In this document: piece by piece, positions 25,889 to 34,510 of the stretch
Numbering within the stretch: position 1 is the first letter of the stretch
Layout: each line of letters opens with the position of its first letter
DNA from: Clostridium aquiflavi
GTDB lineage: Bacteria > Bacillota > Clostridia > Clostridiales > Clostridiaceae
Direction: 5' to 3'
NCBI RefSeq assembly: GCF_031344075.1
Contig: NZ_JAVJAN010000017.1
Coordinates: 1-64,000 of the forward strand
Length of the DNA stretch: 64,000 bases
The notes under the pieces: model-generated
What the model saw: the letters and a program-made list of their open reading frames with translations, nothing else
Told to the model about the DNA's origin: nothing
Database searches by the model: none
Program-made: the position numbers and the translations under genes

Positions 25889-27142
25889 TTATGCTCCTCT
25901 TTTCTTAGTAAATCCCATAAAATCCATTTGTAACATGAAAATATCAGATGCAGTAATATTATTTAAACAACCATTATTAAAGTATTTTTCTCCAGTTAAC
26001 TTAACCTCATCTTTTCTAACATCTTCTCCCCATATTATAGTTGGAACTCCGTCTCCAGTATGATCTCTTGCTTCACATGGAGTTGAATGATCTGCTGTAA
26101 AACTCACATAACATTTCGTTTTATCTATATTGTCTAATACATATCCAACCATCTTGTCTATCTTCTCTATAACCTCAACCTTTTTCATAGGTAAATTATC
26201 ATGACCTGCAAGATCTGTTGCCTTGACATGAACCACAACCCAATCATAACCTTTATTTATATATTCTATTGCCTTTTCAGCTTTTTTATCTATTCTCGTA
26301 TCAAAATTCGCAGTAAAATCATCTTCAGTATATTTTTCCATTCCTGCTAAATTTGCAATACCATAAACTGTTTTATCTCCAGCTATACATACTGCCTTAA
26401 TTCCAAACTTTTCTGTTATCTTAGACATGAATTTCTTTTGTCCAACACCTCTGGTCAAAATTGTATTTGCAGGTTTTTCTCCCTGTTCAATTCTTTTTAA
26501 ATTAACTGTATGATTTTTTAGTATTTTATTCGCTTTAATTGTAAACTCAAGAAGATTTTTTGCTGTTTTTTCACTTTTAATATCATTTTTATCTATTGCT
26601 GTTGGAATTACTAACTTCTCACCTTCACAAGCTGTTCCTGGATCTGTACAAATTATTTCTTTTCCCAAACCCTCTCCTCTTAATACAACAGCTACTCTAT
26701 GATCAGTTAGTTCCTTAACTAAAACCTTTGTCCCATCTTCTAATAACATTCCATTTAATGACTTTGCTAATAAATCTGTATCTTTTCTAATACGTCCAGC
26801 TCTTCTATCAATAACAATATCATTCTCATCTATAGTTCCAAAGTTACCTCTAAAAGCAATATCTCCATCATTAATTTCTATACCAGCACTTACAGCTTCA
26901 AGTGGTCCCCTACCTGGATAGACTTTACTGCTATCATATCCAAATATCTCAAGATGACCTACATCAGTACCTACTCTTATACCTGGTGCTATTGGATGTA
27001 CATTTCCACACATTCCTTCACTCACTAATCTATCTAAGTTAGGAGTATTAGCTTTTTCAAGTGGAGTTAATCCATTTAATTCTTTATTAGGTCTGTCACC
27101 CAAACCATCTGCTATTATTAATATGCCTTGTCTTTTCCTCAC
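25889..27142 (-). CDS. ApgM-like phosphoglycerate mutase/alkaline phosphatase superfamily enzyme
   Basis: 417 aa. Resembles archaeal-type 2,3-bisphosphoglycerate-independent phosphoglycerate mutases. Metal ligands are visible in IIADGLGDRP, KATDLAGHDN and FTADHSTPCEARDHTGDG. The nucleophile position reads GTDVGHLEIFGYD, Thr where ApgM enzymes usually have Ser, followed by YPGRGPLEA. Thr nucleophiles are known elsewhere in the superfamily, so activity is likely but the substrate may differ. It is last in a three-gene unit with an exported protein and a DASS transporter, which argues for a catabolic or anion-linked role rather than glycolysis. GTG start at 27142, six bases after TAGGTG. Confidence 0.85.
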   Translation of the reverse strand: MRKRQGILIIADGLGDRPNKELNGLTPLEKANTPNLDRLVSEGMCGNVHPIAPGIRVGTDVGHLEIFGYDSSKVYPGRGPLEAVSAGIEINDGDIAFRGNFGTIDENDIVIDRRAGRIRKDTDLLAKSLNGMLLEDGTKVLVKELTDHRVAVVLRGEGLGKEIICTDPGTACEGEKLVIPTAIDKNDIKSEKTAKNLLEFTIKANKILKNHTVNLKRIEQGEKPANTILTRGVGQKKFMSKITEKFGIKAVCIAGDKTVYGIANLAGMEKYTEDDFTANFDTRIDKKAEKAIEYINKGYDWVVVHVKATDLAGHDNLPMKKVEVIEKIDKMVGYVLDNIDKTKCYVSFTADHSTPCEARDHTGDGVPTIIWGEDVRKDEVKLTGEKYFNNGCLNNITASDIFMLQMDFMGFTKKRGA

Positions 27143-27163
27143 TTTATTCACCTACTTATTATA

Positions 27164-27925
27164 TTATATATTCTTCATTTTTAAACTTTTGTTCTTTAAT
27201 TTTTCTTCTTTAGCCTTTGTTAATAAATCCTTATTCTTAACCATAAACAATATTGAAATTATTATAGCCATTCCCCAAACTATATAATTAAAAGTTTTAT
27301 TTTTGTTATATATATTAATTGCAAGTTTCATATCAGATCCACTTTTAATTTTTCCAAATGCATATTTACCAAAAATTTTTCCGTCTTTTTCAAAAACTTC
27401 ATATTCTTTTTCTGGATCAAAATTAACTATATTTAAAAGTTCATATCCAATAGGAGCTGCTAAATTAATTGTGTAATTTTCAATATTTAAAGGAGAATTA
27501 TTTTTATCTTTAAATTCAATCATATTTATATTTTTAGGAAATGTACTTCCTATTTTAGCTCCCTTTTCTACATAAGTTTTTTCTTGTATAATTTCAAGAT
27601 CAAATGTAACTTCTGTATTTTTTTCTTTGAAGTTTAATGAGTTATATTCTATATCTCCATTTTTTATAAGCTTAACATTTCCATTTTGTGTTCCATTTTC
27701 TATTGTAATTTTATTTATTTTGCTATCTTTATAGGATGGAAAATATATATTTCCATTTGAATCAGTTATAGCTTTTATACTTTCTTTTATATTTGCATTT
27801 TCTCCGTCTTTAGTAATTACATCTTCTATAGATACAAGCTTTGCATCTTTATCTGCTGCAAAAACTGGTACTGATGATGAAGTCACTAAAGTTAATACTA
27901 ATACTATAGTTAGTAGTTTTTTCAT
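27164..27925 (-). CDS. Exported, C-terminally membrane-anchored protein of unknown function
   Basis: 253 aa. A signal peptide (MKKLLTIVLVLTLVTSS then AFA-type cleavage near residue 24), an extracytoplasmic region of about 190 residues rich in beta-prone Asn/Lys sequence, one membrane helix at about 213-232 (YIVWGMAIIISILFMV) and a Lys-rich cytoplasmic tail. I do not recognise the family. It is sandwiched between the transporter and the ApgM-like gene with short gaps, so it may be an accessory or substrate-capturing subunit; this is inference. AGGAGGG before the ATG. Confidence 0.75.
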   Translation of the reverse strand: MKKLLTIVLVLTLVTSSSVPVFAADKDAKLVSIEDVITKDGENANIKESIKAITDSNGNIYFPSYKDSKINKITIENGTQNGNVKLIKNGDIEYNSLNFKEKNTEVTFDLEIIQEKTYVEKGAKIGSTFPKNINMIEFKDKNNSPLNIENYTINLAAPIGYELLNIVNFDPEKEYEVFEKDGKIFGKYAFGKIKSGSDMKLAINIYNKNKTFNYIVWGMAIIISILFMVKNKDLLTKAKEEKLKNKSLKMKNI

Positions 27926-27938
27926 ATAAATTTCCCTC

Positions 27939-29414
27939 CTAAACTATTCCTAATACTTTAAACCAAGTAAATGAAGCACCCATTAAAATTGCCCATTTTA
28001 CTAATAATACAAGTAATCCATAGATTAATTCTTGTAATACAGTAAAGTATCCTGTGTTGTAGTATATAAGATTAACCTTACTACTTGGTGGCAATGTAAT
28101 CGTATCCGCAATAGTTAATGCTGCTGGTAATGCCAATGCTATTGGATTATAACCTGATGTTTTTGCTATTGCTATTATTGTTGGTATAAGTATTATTGTT
28201 CTTACTGTTTTTGATGTAAATACTAAATGACTAAAACTTGAAATAAACATTATTGTTGCAAATAAAGCATAAAAACTTAAATTTTCAATTCCCAAAGAAG
28301 TAAATATACTATTAAGTACCCACGATGCAACGCCAGTATCATTTAATGCAACTCCACCTGCATATGCTCCACATGCAAATATTAATAAGTTCCATGATAT
28401 CTTGGCCTCTTTCCATTTCAATATTCCTATATAAGGCATAAAGAATAATGCTGCTGATAATATTGCAACCATAACTAAACTTAATCTAAATCCTAATATT
28501 TTAAGTTGTCCTTTATCTAGTGCCCACATAATAACCGTGAAAGCAAAAATAATAAGTGCCTTCTTTTCTGTTATTGACATTTTTCCAAGGCTTTTATATT
28601 GATCGTTCAGTTTTTTCATGTCTTCTACAGTTACTTTTTTATTATGAACTTTAAATAATGACTTACCTATAAAAAATGAAGCTATTAATGTAAGTATAGT
28701 TATTGGAGCTGATGCCATAAACCATTCACCCCATGAAATTTCATGACCTGAAAGATCTCTTATAAAGCTGACTGCAAGTATTTGTGATGATGTAGCTGTT
28801 AATATAGCAGCAGTTGATAAGTTATTTGATTGAATTCCTTGTAATGCTAATAATCTACCAAAGTTATTTTTAGGATCATCTAAATTAACATGAAAAGCTT
28901 CTATTACTAGCATTACTATAGGGAACATCATCGCAGCACGAGCAGTTGTTGATGGAACAACAAAAGCTATTAGAAAATTTGTTGCCATAAGTAATGCTAA
29001 TATATTATTAGTACTCTTTCCAAATTTAGTAATAAGAAATAATGCTAATCTTTTAGCAAGTCCACTCTTTTCCATACCAGATGCTATTATGAAGGCTGCA
29101 AAAGTTAACCAAATAACTTCATACCCTAAAACCCCCATAACTTGAGTCTCGTTCCAAGCACCAGTTAATGGTAAAAGAACTATAGTAAGTAGTGCTGTTA
29201 CATAATTAGGTATACTATTTGTTATCCATAATGTTAATGCAAATAAGAATACCCCCATTGCCATCTTTCCTGAATAAGAAAGTCCGTTTGGTGTTGGCAT
29301 TGTAAAAATTATTGCAAATAATATAAGTGCTATTGGTAAACCAAAAAACTGCATTCTTATCTCAAAAGGACTTTTTTGTTTTTTTATCTTTACTTCTTTT
29401 TCTGAATTGCTCAA
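27939..29414 (-). CDS. DASS/SLC13-family anion transporter
   Basis: 491 aa, about 11-12 membrane helices. The family (CitT, SdcS, tartrate/succinate carriers) moves di- and tricarboxylates, sulfate or similar anions, often with sodium or by antiport. Typical segments are VPSTTARAAMMFPIV, GIQSNNLSTAAILTATSSQ and a C-terminal ALPAALTIADTITLPPSSK. The start is probably the TTG at 29414, eight bases after AGAGGAG; an ATG six codons upstream overlaps that site. It is divergent from a LysR regulator, the usual set-up for inducible organic-anion uptake. Substrate not deducible. Confidence 0.88.
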   Translation of the reverse strand: MSNSEKEVKIKKQKSPFEIRMQFFGLPIALILFAIIFTMPTPNGLSYSGKMAMGVFLFALTLWITNSIPNYVTALLTIVLLPLTGAWNETQVMGVLGYEVIWLTFAAFIIASGMEKSGLAKRLALFLITKFGKSTNNILALLMATNFLIAFVVPSTTARAAMMFPIVMLVIEAFHVNLDDPKNNFGRLLALQGIQSNNLSTAAILTATSSQILAVSFIRDLSGHEISWGEWFMASAPITILTLIASFFIGKSLFKVHNKKVTVEDMKKLNDQYKSLGKMSITEKKALIIFAFTVIMWALDKGQLKILGFRLSLVMVAILSAALFFMPYIGILKWKEAKISWNLLIFACGAYAGGVALNDTGVASWVLNSIFTSLGIENLSFYALFATIMFISSFSHLVFTSKTVRTIILIPTIIAIAKTSGYNPIALALPAALTIADTITLPPSSKVNLIYYNTGYFTVLQELIYGLLVLLVKWAILMGASFTWFKVLGIV

Positions 29415-29525
29415 AATACATTCTCCTCTCATTTTTGTATTAGTTTCCTCGAGAATTATTCTAACAGTAAATCAAGTTACATATCCAATTACAAATACTT
29501 ATTAAAAATTTTCTTTTTACTTTTA

Positions 29526-29544
29526 CTATAAGCATTTTTTATAG
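29526..29544. promoter_or_regulatory. Candidate LysR-type operator in the divergent promoter region
   Basis: CTATAAGCATTTTTTATAG is a 19-bp dyad (CTATAA-N7-TTATAG) between the two divergent genes and fits the loose T-N11-A form of LysR sites. Confidence 0.45.
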
Positions 29545-29615
29545 TTACTTGTTTATTAGATTATTAATGTGTAGTATAATTTTACTAAAATAAACATATA
29601 TTAAGGGGTATTGAA

Positions 29616-30509
29616 ATGAATATTCAAAATATAAAAACATTTCTTATTCTCTCTGAAAATAAAAACTTTACCAAAACTTCCGAAGAGTTATTCTGTACTC
29701 AAGCTGCTGTGTCCCTTAGAATAAAAAGCTTAGAATCATATTTTAATACAAAGCTATTTTCACGAGATAATAAAGATGTAAAATTAACTGAAGCTGGAAA
29801 AGAATTTTTACCATATGCTAGAAAAATATTAGAATCAACAAATGAGGCTAAACTCAAGATTTCACTATTAAATGATTTAAAAGAACAGAAAATAAACATT
29901 TCATGTTCTAGCACACCAGGAACTTATATACTTCCTGATATAATATATAAATTTAATTTAAAACATCCATACATCTCTATATTAAACGATGTCAAATACG
30001 CTAAAGATGTAATACAAAATATAAAAGATAATGTATGCTCAATTGGTTTAATAAGCCAACCTGAATTTTTTGATGATGATTTAATTTGTGAAGTTATTGG
30101 TGAAGACCCATTGGTGTTATTAGTAGGTAATAACCATCCTTTTACCAAAAAAAAATCTATAAGTATAAATGATTTAAAAAACAGTACTTTCCTAATATCA
30201 AATCCTAAAAGTTCAATAACTAAATATCTTGAAAGTATAGGTAATTTTAAATTCAATTCTGAAAAGATTTACACAATAGGTAATATTGAAGCTATTAAAC
30301 AAGGAGTTATTTCAAACATTGGAGTATCAGCTTTATCTTACTACTCAGTCAAAAATGAACTTAATTATGGACTAATTAAATCTATTCCATTTAAAGAAAA
30401 CATAAAAATTAGTAGAAAACTTTATCTTATAAAAAATAAAAATTATAAAAAATGTATAGCTGATGAAGTATTTATTGATTTTTTAAGGCATTCTTTTAAA
30501 CAATTATAA
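29616..30509 (+). CDS. LysR family transcriptional regulator
   Basis: 297 aa, typical length. The N-terminal helix-turn-helix is MNIQNIKTFLILSENKN then TSEELFCTQAAVSLRIKSLE. The C-terminal periplasmic-binding-protein-like effector domain follows. Divergent from the DASS transporter cluster, so most likely its activator, responding to the transported or derived anion. AAGGGG seven bases before the ATG. Confidence 0.93.
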   Translation: MNIQNIKTFLILSENKNFTKTSEELFCTQAAVSLRIKSLESYFNTKLFSRDNKDVKLTEAGKEFLPYARKILESTNEAKLKISLLNDLKEQKINISCSSTPGTYILPDIIYKFNLKHPYISILNDVKYAKDVIQNIKDNVCSIGLISQPEFFDDDLICEVIGEDPLVLLVGNNHPFTKKKSISINDLKNSTFLISNPKSSITKYLESIGNFKFNSEKIYTIGNIEAIKQGVISNIGVSALSYYSVKNELNYGLIKSIPFKENIKISRKLYLIKNKNYKKCIADEVFIDFLRHSFKQL

Positions 30510-30616
30510 TAAGATTTTCTTATACACAAGTATTATTTTATTAACGGTAATGTTATTTTCTGCTAACTGCTAAGTTCTCTCATAAATCATTAGTGTAACC
30601 AACATAATATTCTAAA

Positions 30617-30671
30617 TAAAAAAAGGTGAAGTCTATACTAATTTAGTTTAGTTAAACTTCACTTTCCTTTA
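30617..30671 (-). terminator. Terminator between recQ and the LysR gene
   Basis: AAAGGTGAAGT (near 30621) pairs with ACTTCACTTT (30658-30667) across a 22-nt A/T-rich loop. Placed just beyond the recQ stop codon and also downstream of the convergent LysR gene. Confidence 0.65.
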
Positions 30672-30690
30672 AATACATCGTGATATTTGT

Positions 30691-32454
30691 TTAAAACAAA
30701 GCGATTATTTTTAATATTTCTTCCCCATAATCATTTATTTTCTTTTCACCAATACCTCTAATATCTAGTAGTTTTTCTACATTATCAGGTTTATTATTAC
30801 ATATATCAATTAAAGTTGTATCCGAAAAAATTATGTATGGTTTTTTATTTTCTTTAAACGCTTTTTCTTTTCTCCATTTTTTCAATGCCTCAAATAATTC
30901 TATATTTAAAATACTTTCTTCTTTGTCTAAAATTTTAAATATAACTTTTTCTTTGTTTTTTAAGACTTTATATGAACGTTGATTAAGTTTTAACATTGAA
31001 TATGTTCCTTCTTTTAAATCTACATATCCTTGCTTTAATAAGCTATTAATCAAATCTTTAATTAATGAACTACCATATTCTTTCATTATTCCATAAGTTG
31101 TTACTTTATCCAAATTATTTTGTATTATCTTAGGGCCTTTAAACCCTTTTAATATATCTATAAGTACTGATATTCCATATTTTTCTCTTGTTCTAAAAAC
31201 AGTTGATAAAACCATTTGACTTTCCTTTGTAAAATCTTTTAGCTCATCATCATTTAAGCAATTACTGCAATTATTGCAGTAATTTAATTTTCCATAATTT
31301 CCAAAATAATTTAATATATATTTTCTATAACATTCTTTTAAATTACAATAATCAATCATATATTGTAATTTTCTAAGATGAACTTCTCGTGTTTTAAAAG
31401 ATGAACTCTTATTTATTATATATTCGACTCTTCTTATATCACTTTCATAATAGAAAAGATAACAATCGCATTTTTCTCCATCTCTTCCCCCTCTTCCTAT
31501 TTCCTGATAATAACATTCTATATTTTGAGGGATAGTAAAATGTACTATAAATCTTATATTTGACTTATCAATGCCCATTCCAAATGCATTAGTTGCAATC
31601 ATTACATTAAATTTTTCAAATAAAAAACCTTCTTGAAAACTTTCTTTTTCTTCATCTTTAAGCCCACCGTGATATTTTCCGACACTATAGCCTAAATCAT
31701 TTAAATAGTAATAAAGATTATCTACTTCTTTTTGTGAAGCACAATATACTATTCCTGATTGTTCTTCATGACTCCTTATAATATCTTTTAATTCTTCTAA
31801 TTTATCAATTTCTTTTAAAACAGTTAATTTTAAATTTTCTCTATTAATATCACCTATATATATATATGGTTTAAATAACCCTAAAAGATTTATTACATCA
31901 TCTTTTACCTCTTTTGTTGCTGTTGCTGTAAAAGCAGAAATTATTGGTTTGTTCTTTAAAAGTTTATAAAACTCTAAAATTTGCAAATAGCTTTTTCTAA
32001 AGTCATGACCCCATTGAGATACACAATGAGCTTCATCAATAGCTATTTGAGAAATATCTAAATCTTTTATCATATTTCTAAATATATTTGATTCCAATCT
32101 TTCAGGTGCAATATATATTATTTTATATTCATTTATGGAAGCTTCTAATAATATGTTTTTAATCTCCTCAATACTTTGAGTGCTATTTATGTATGCTGCT
32201 TTTATACCACTTTCAACAAGATTATCAACTTGATCTTTCATTAGAGATATTAACGGTGAAATTACAAGAGTTATACCATTAAAAATTAAGGCTGGTATTT
32301 GATAACAAATTGATTTTCCTGCACCTGTAGGCATAAGGCAAAAGGTATCTCTACAATTAAGAATACTGTTTATTATTTCATATTGTCCTCTTCTTAAAGT
32401 GCTATATCCATAATACTTCTTTAATACATAAAAAACCTTTTCTCTATTATCCAT
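30691..32454 (-). CDS. recQ: ATP-dependent DNA helicase RecQ
   Basis: 587 aa. Superfamily 2 helicase core: Walker A LMPTGAGKSICYQ near residue 40, DEAH box IDEAHCVSQWGHDFR, motif III SAFTATAT, motif VI EIGRGGRDG. A zinc-binding cysteine cluster (CYRKYILNYF, NNCSNC) and a C-terminal HRDC-like domain ending DIRGIGEKKINDYG follow. The winged-helix RQC part is compact. RecQ unwinds 3' to 5' in recombination and fork repair. GGGAGGA ribosome binding site; monocistronic. Confidence 0.95.
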   Translation of the reverse strand: MDNREKVFYVLKKYYGYSTLRRGQYEIINSILNCRDTFCLMPTGAGKSICYQIPALIFNGITLVISPLISLMKDQVDNLVESGIKAAYINSTQSIEEIKNILLEASINEYKIIYIAPERLESNIFRNMIKDLDISQIAIDEAHCVSQWGHDFRKSYLQILEFYKLLKNKPIISAFTATATKEVKDDVINLLGLFKPYIYIGDINRENLKLTVLKEIDKLEELKDIIRSHEEQSGIVYCASQKEVDNLYYYLNDLGYSVGKYHGGLKDEEKESFQEGFLFEKFNVMIATNAFGMGIDKSNIRFIVHFTIPQNIECYYQEIGRGGRDGEKCDCYLFYYESDIRRVEYIINKSSSFKTREVHLRKLQYMIDYCNLKECYRKYILNYFGNYGKLNYCNNCSNCLNDDELKDFTKESQMVLSTVFRTREKYGISVLIDILKGFKGPKIIQNNLDKVTTYGIMKEYGSSLIKDLINSLLKQGYVDLKEGTYSMLKLNQRSYKVLKNKEKVIFKILDKEESILNIELFEALKKWRKEKAFKENKKPYIIFSDTTLIDICNNKPDNVEKLLDIRGIGEKKINDYGEEILKIIALF

Positions 32455-32797
32455 AAATTCCTCCCGTTAATAATTAATTTAAAGTGTCTCTAAATAAAGT
32501 ATATCTTAAAAAATCCAAATAATAATTCATATATCTTTCCTCATTATATAGTATATACCACAGATAATAATTCTCAAACCTAAGTTAAAGTATTTTTAAA
32601 TTTCTCCTTGTTTAACTGTAAAATTATGTGTAAATTATTAGCATATAAGAACAAAAGATATACAGATAATTTTAAAGATATAATAATAAATTTATATGAA
32701 TAACTTTAAAACGTCTATACTGCAATAATTCTAAATAAAAAAGTTGTATCATAATTATTATAATTAAACTTGATACAACTCTTTTTAATACTATTTT
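32455..32797. other. Gene-free spacer upstream of recQ
   Basis: 343 bp, about four-fifths A/T. Holds the terminator of the ABC operon at 32741-32781 and, on the minus strand, must contain the recQ promoter. I see no small gene or operator. Confidence 0.5.
32741..32781 (-). terminator. Rho-independent terminator of the ABC transporter pair
   Basis: AGTTGTATCA (32742-32751) pairs perfectly with TGATACAACT (32771-32780) with flanking A and T runs. Confidence 0.82.
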
Positions 32798-34510
32798 TTA
32801 TTTATAAAGTTCTTTTTCAGCATTCCACATATTATAGTATTTGCCACTATTATTAATCAATTCATCATGCTTACCCTGCTCAATAATTTTTCCATCAGAC
32901 ACAACGATTATTTTATCTGCATTTTGAATAATTGAAAGAGTATGAGCAATCATGATAACAGTCTTTTTATTTTTAAGAAGATTGAGAACTGCATATTTAA
33001 CAGCTATTTCATTTTCAATATCCAAAGAAGCTGTTGCTTCATCTAAAAGTAATATTGGACTATTTTTAAGAATAGCTCTTGCAATGGATAAACGTTGACG
33101 TTCACCACCCGAAAGTGAATTACCATTTTCTCCAACAAATGTATCATATCCATGTTCCATCTTTCTAATAAAACTATCACAGTTTGCTACCTTGCAAGCT
33201 TCTATTATTTCAGCATCTGTAGCATTCTGTCTTGCATGGCGAATATTATTTTTAATACTATCATTAAATAAAAATACATCCTGATCTACTATTGATATAT
33301 AACTTAATACTTTTGAAGAATTAATATTATTTATTACAGTTCCTCCTATTTTAATTTGTCCAGACTGTGGTTCATAATATTTTACAATCAAATTTAATAT
33401 TGTTGATTTTCCTGAACCGGACTCTCCAATAATAGCTGTTAACTTTTCATTTTCAGCTTTAAAACTAACATTTTTAAGTATTTTTTCATTTTCTTCATAA
33501 GAAAAACATACATTGTCAAAATTTATTTCATGAGTTTTTGGTTCAAAATTTATACTAGATATTTCTTCTTCTTCTTCATCTACTACTCTTTCAATAGCTC
33601 TTCTTGAAATCATCATATTTTTATAAGAAGTAAAATCTACAAAAATTGCTGTTATAAGTTTACAGGCAAAAGTTGGTATCATAATTTCCATAATAAAATC
33701 AATTACATTTAATGTGCCATTTAATATTGATGATTGTCCTACAAGTATTATAGCTGGCATACAAAGACCAGTAATGACAGCTTGTACAGATCCAATTGGT
33801 ATTATTTTTGCTTCATATTTATAACTTATATCAGAATACTTTTTCATGGACTTTGTAACTGTTTGATTTTTCGTTCCACCAAGTCCATATGCACGAAATG
33901 TTTGTATTCCTGTTATATACTCAACAACATTACTTACATTTTCACTTATAGTATTATTTTTTTCAGTACCATACTTCTTAACAACTCTTGCAGACAAGTA
34001 TAATGCAGGAAACATTATTAAAGTCGCCACAAATATAATTAACCCGCCCTTAAAATACACACTACCCATAAATATAGTAAGCATACTAAGAAGTGAAATG
34101 TTTTTTATTATATCTCCTAATTTATGCGTCAAAATATTCTCATAATTGCTTACATCACTTGTTACTACATTAATATATTCTCCTGTCTTAACCTTGGTAA
34201 ATTTAGAAAGTGGAATTTTTTTAATCTTATCACCTAAAAATAGCCTGATTTTTTGTGACATCTCTGCCCCTGCTATATGTCCACCCGTATATGCTATAGT
34301 ATAAATAATTAATCTAAGAACAAATATGCCTATTAGTAAAGTACTATAATTCATAACTAATTCTCTACTTAAGGTTTTACCCACAAGTGATTTTATTAAA
34401 AAATATAACACTGCAAAGTTAGTTCCTGACATTAATCCTTCTACAACATTTAATATCATTGAAATATACAATTTCTTATTTTTTTTCATAACATTATTAC
34501 TACTATTCAT
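32798..34510 (-). CDS. ABC transporter permease/ATP-binding half-transporter (second of pair)
   Basis: 570 aa: six membrane helices in an ABC type-1 transmembrane domain (about 1-310), then a nucleotide-binding domain with Walker A IGESGSGKSTILN, signature LSGGERQRLSIARA, Walker B ILLLDEATASLD and an H-loop in IAHTLS. The ATG at 34510 is preferred: GGAGGG is upstream and it overlaps the preceding stop codon as ATGAATAG. It forms a heterodimer with the upstream gene. The pair is Fur-box-preceded and resembles siderophore-linked IrtAB/YbtPQ transporters. Confidence 0.9.
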   Translation of the reverse strand: MNSSNNVMKKNKKLYISMILNVVEGLMSGTNFAVLYFLIKSLVGKTLSRELVMNYSTLLIGIFVLRLIIYTIAYTGGHIAGAEMSQKIRLFLGDKIKKIPLSKFTKVKTGEYINVVTSDVSNYENILTHKLGDIIKNISLLSMLTIFMGSVYFKGGLIIFVATLIMFPALYLSARVVKKYGTEKNNTISENVSNVVEYITGIQTFRAYGLGGTKNQTVTKSMKKYSDISYKYEAKIIPIGSVQAVITGLCMPAIILVGQSSILNGTLNVIDFIMEIMIPTFACKLITAIFVDFTSYKNMMISRRAIERVVDEEEEEISSINFEPKTHEINFDNVCFSYEENEKILKNVSFKAENEKLTAIIGESGSGKSTILNLIVKYYEPQSGQIKIGGTVINNINSSKVLSYISIVDQDVFLFNDSIKNNIRHARQNATDAEIIEACKVANCDSFIRKMEHGYDTFVGENGNSLSGGERQRLSIARAILKNSPILLLDEATASLDIENEIAVKYAVLNLLKNKKTVIMIAHTLSIIQNADKIIVVSDGKIIEQGKHDELINNSGKYYNMWNAEKELYK

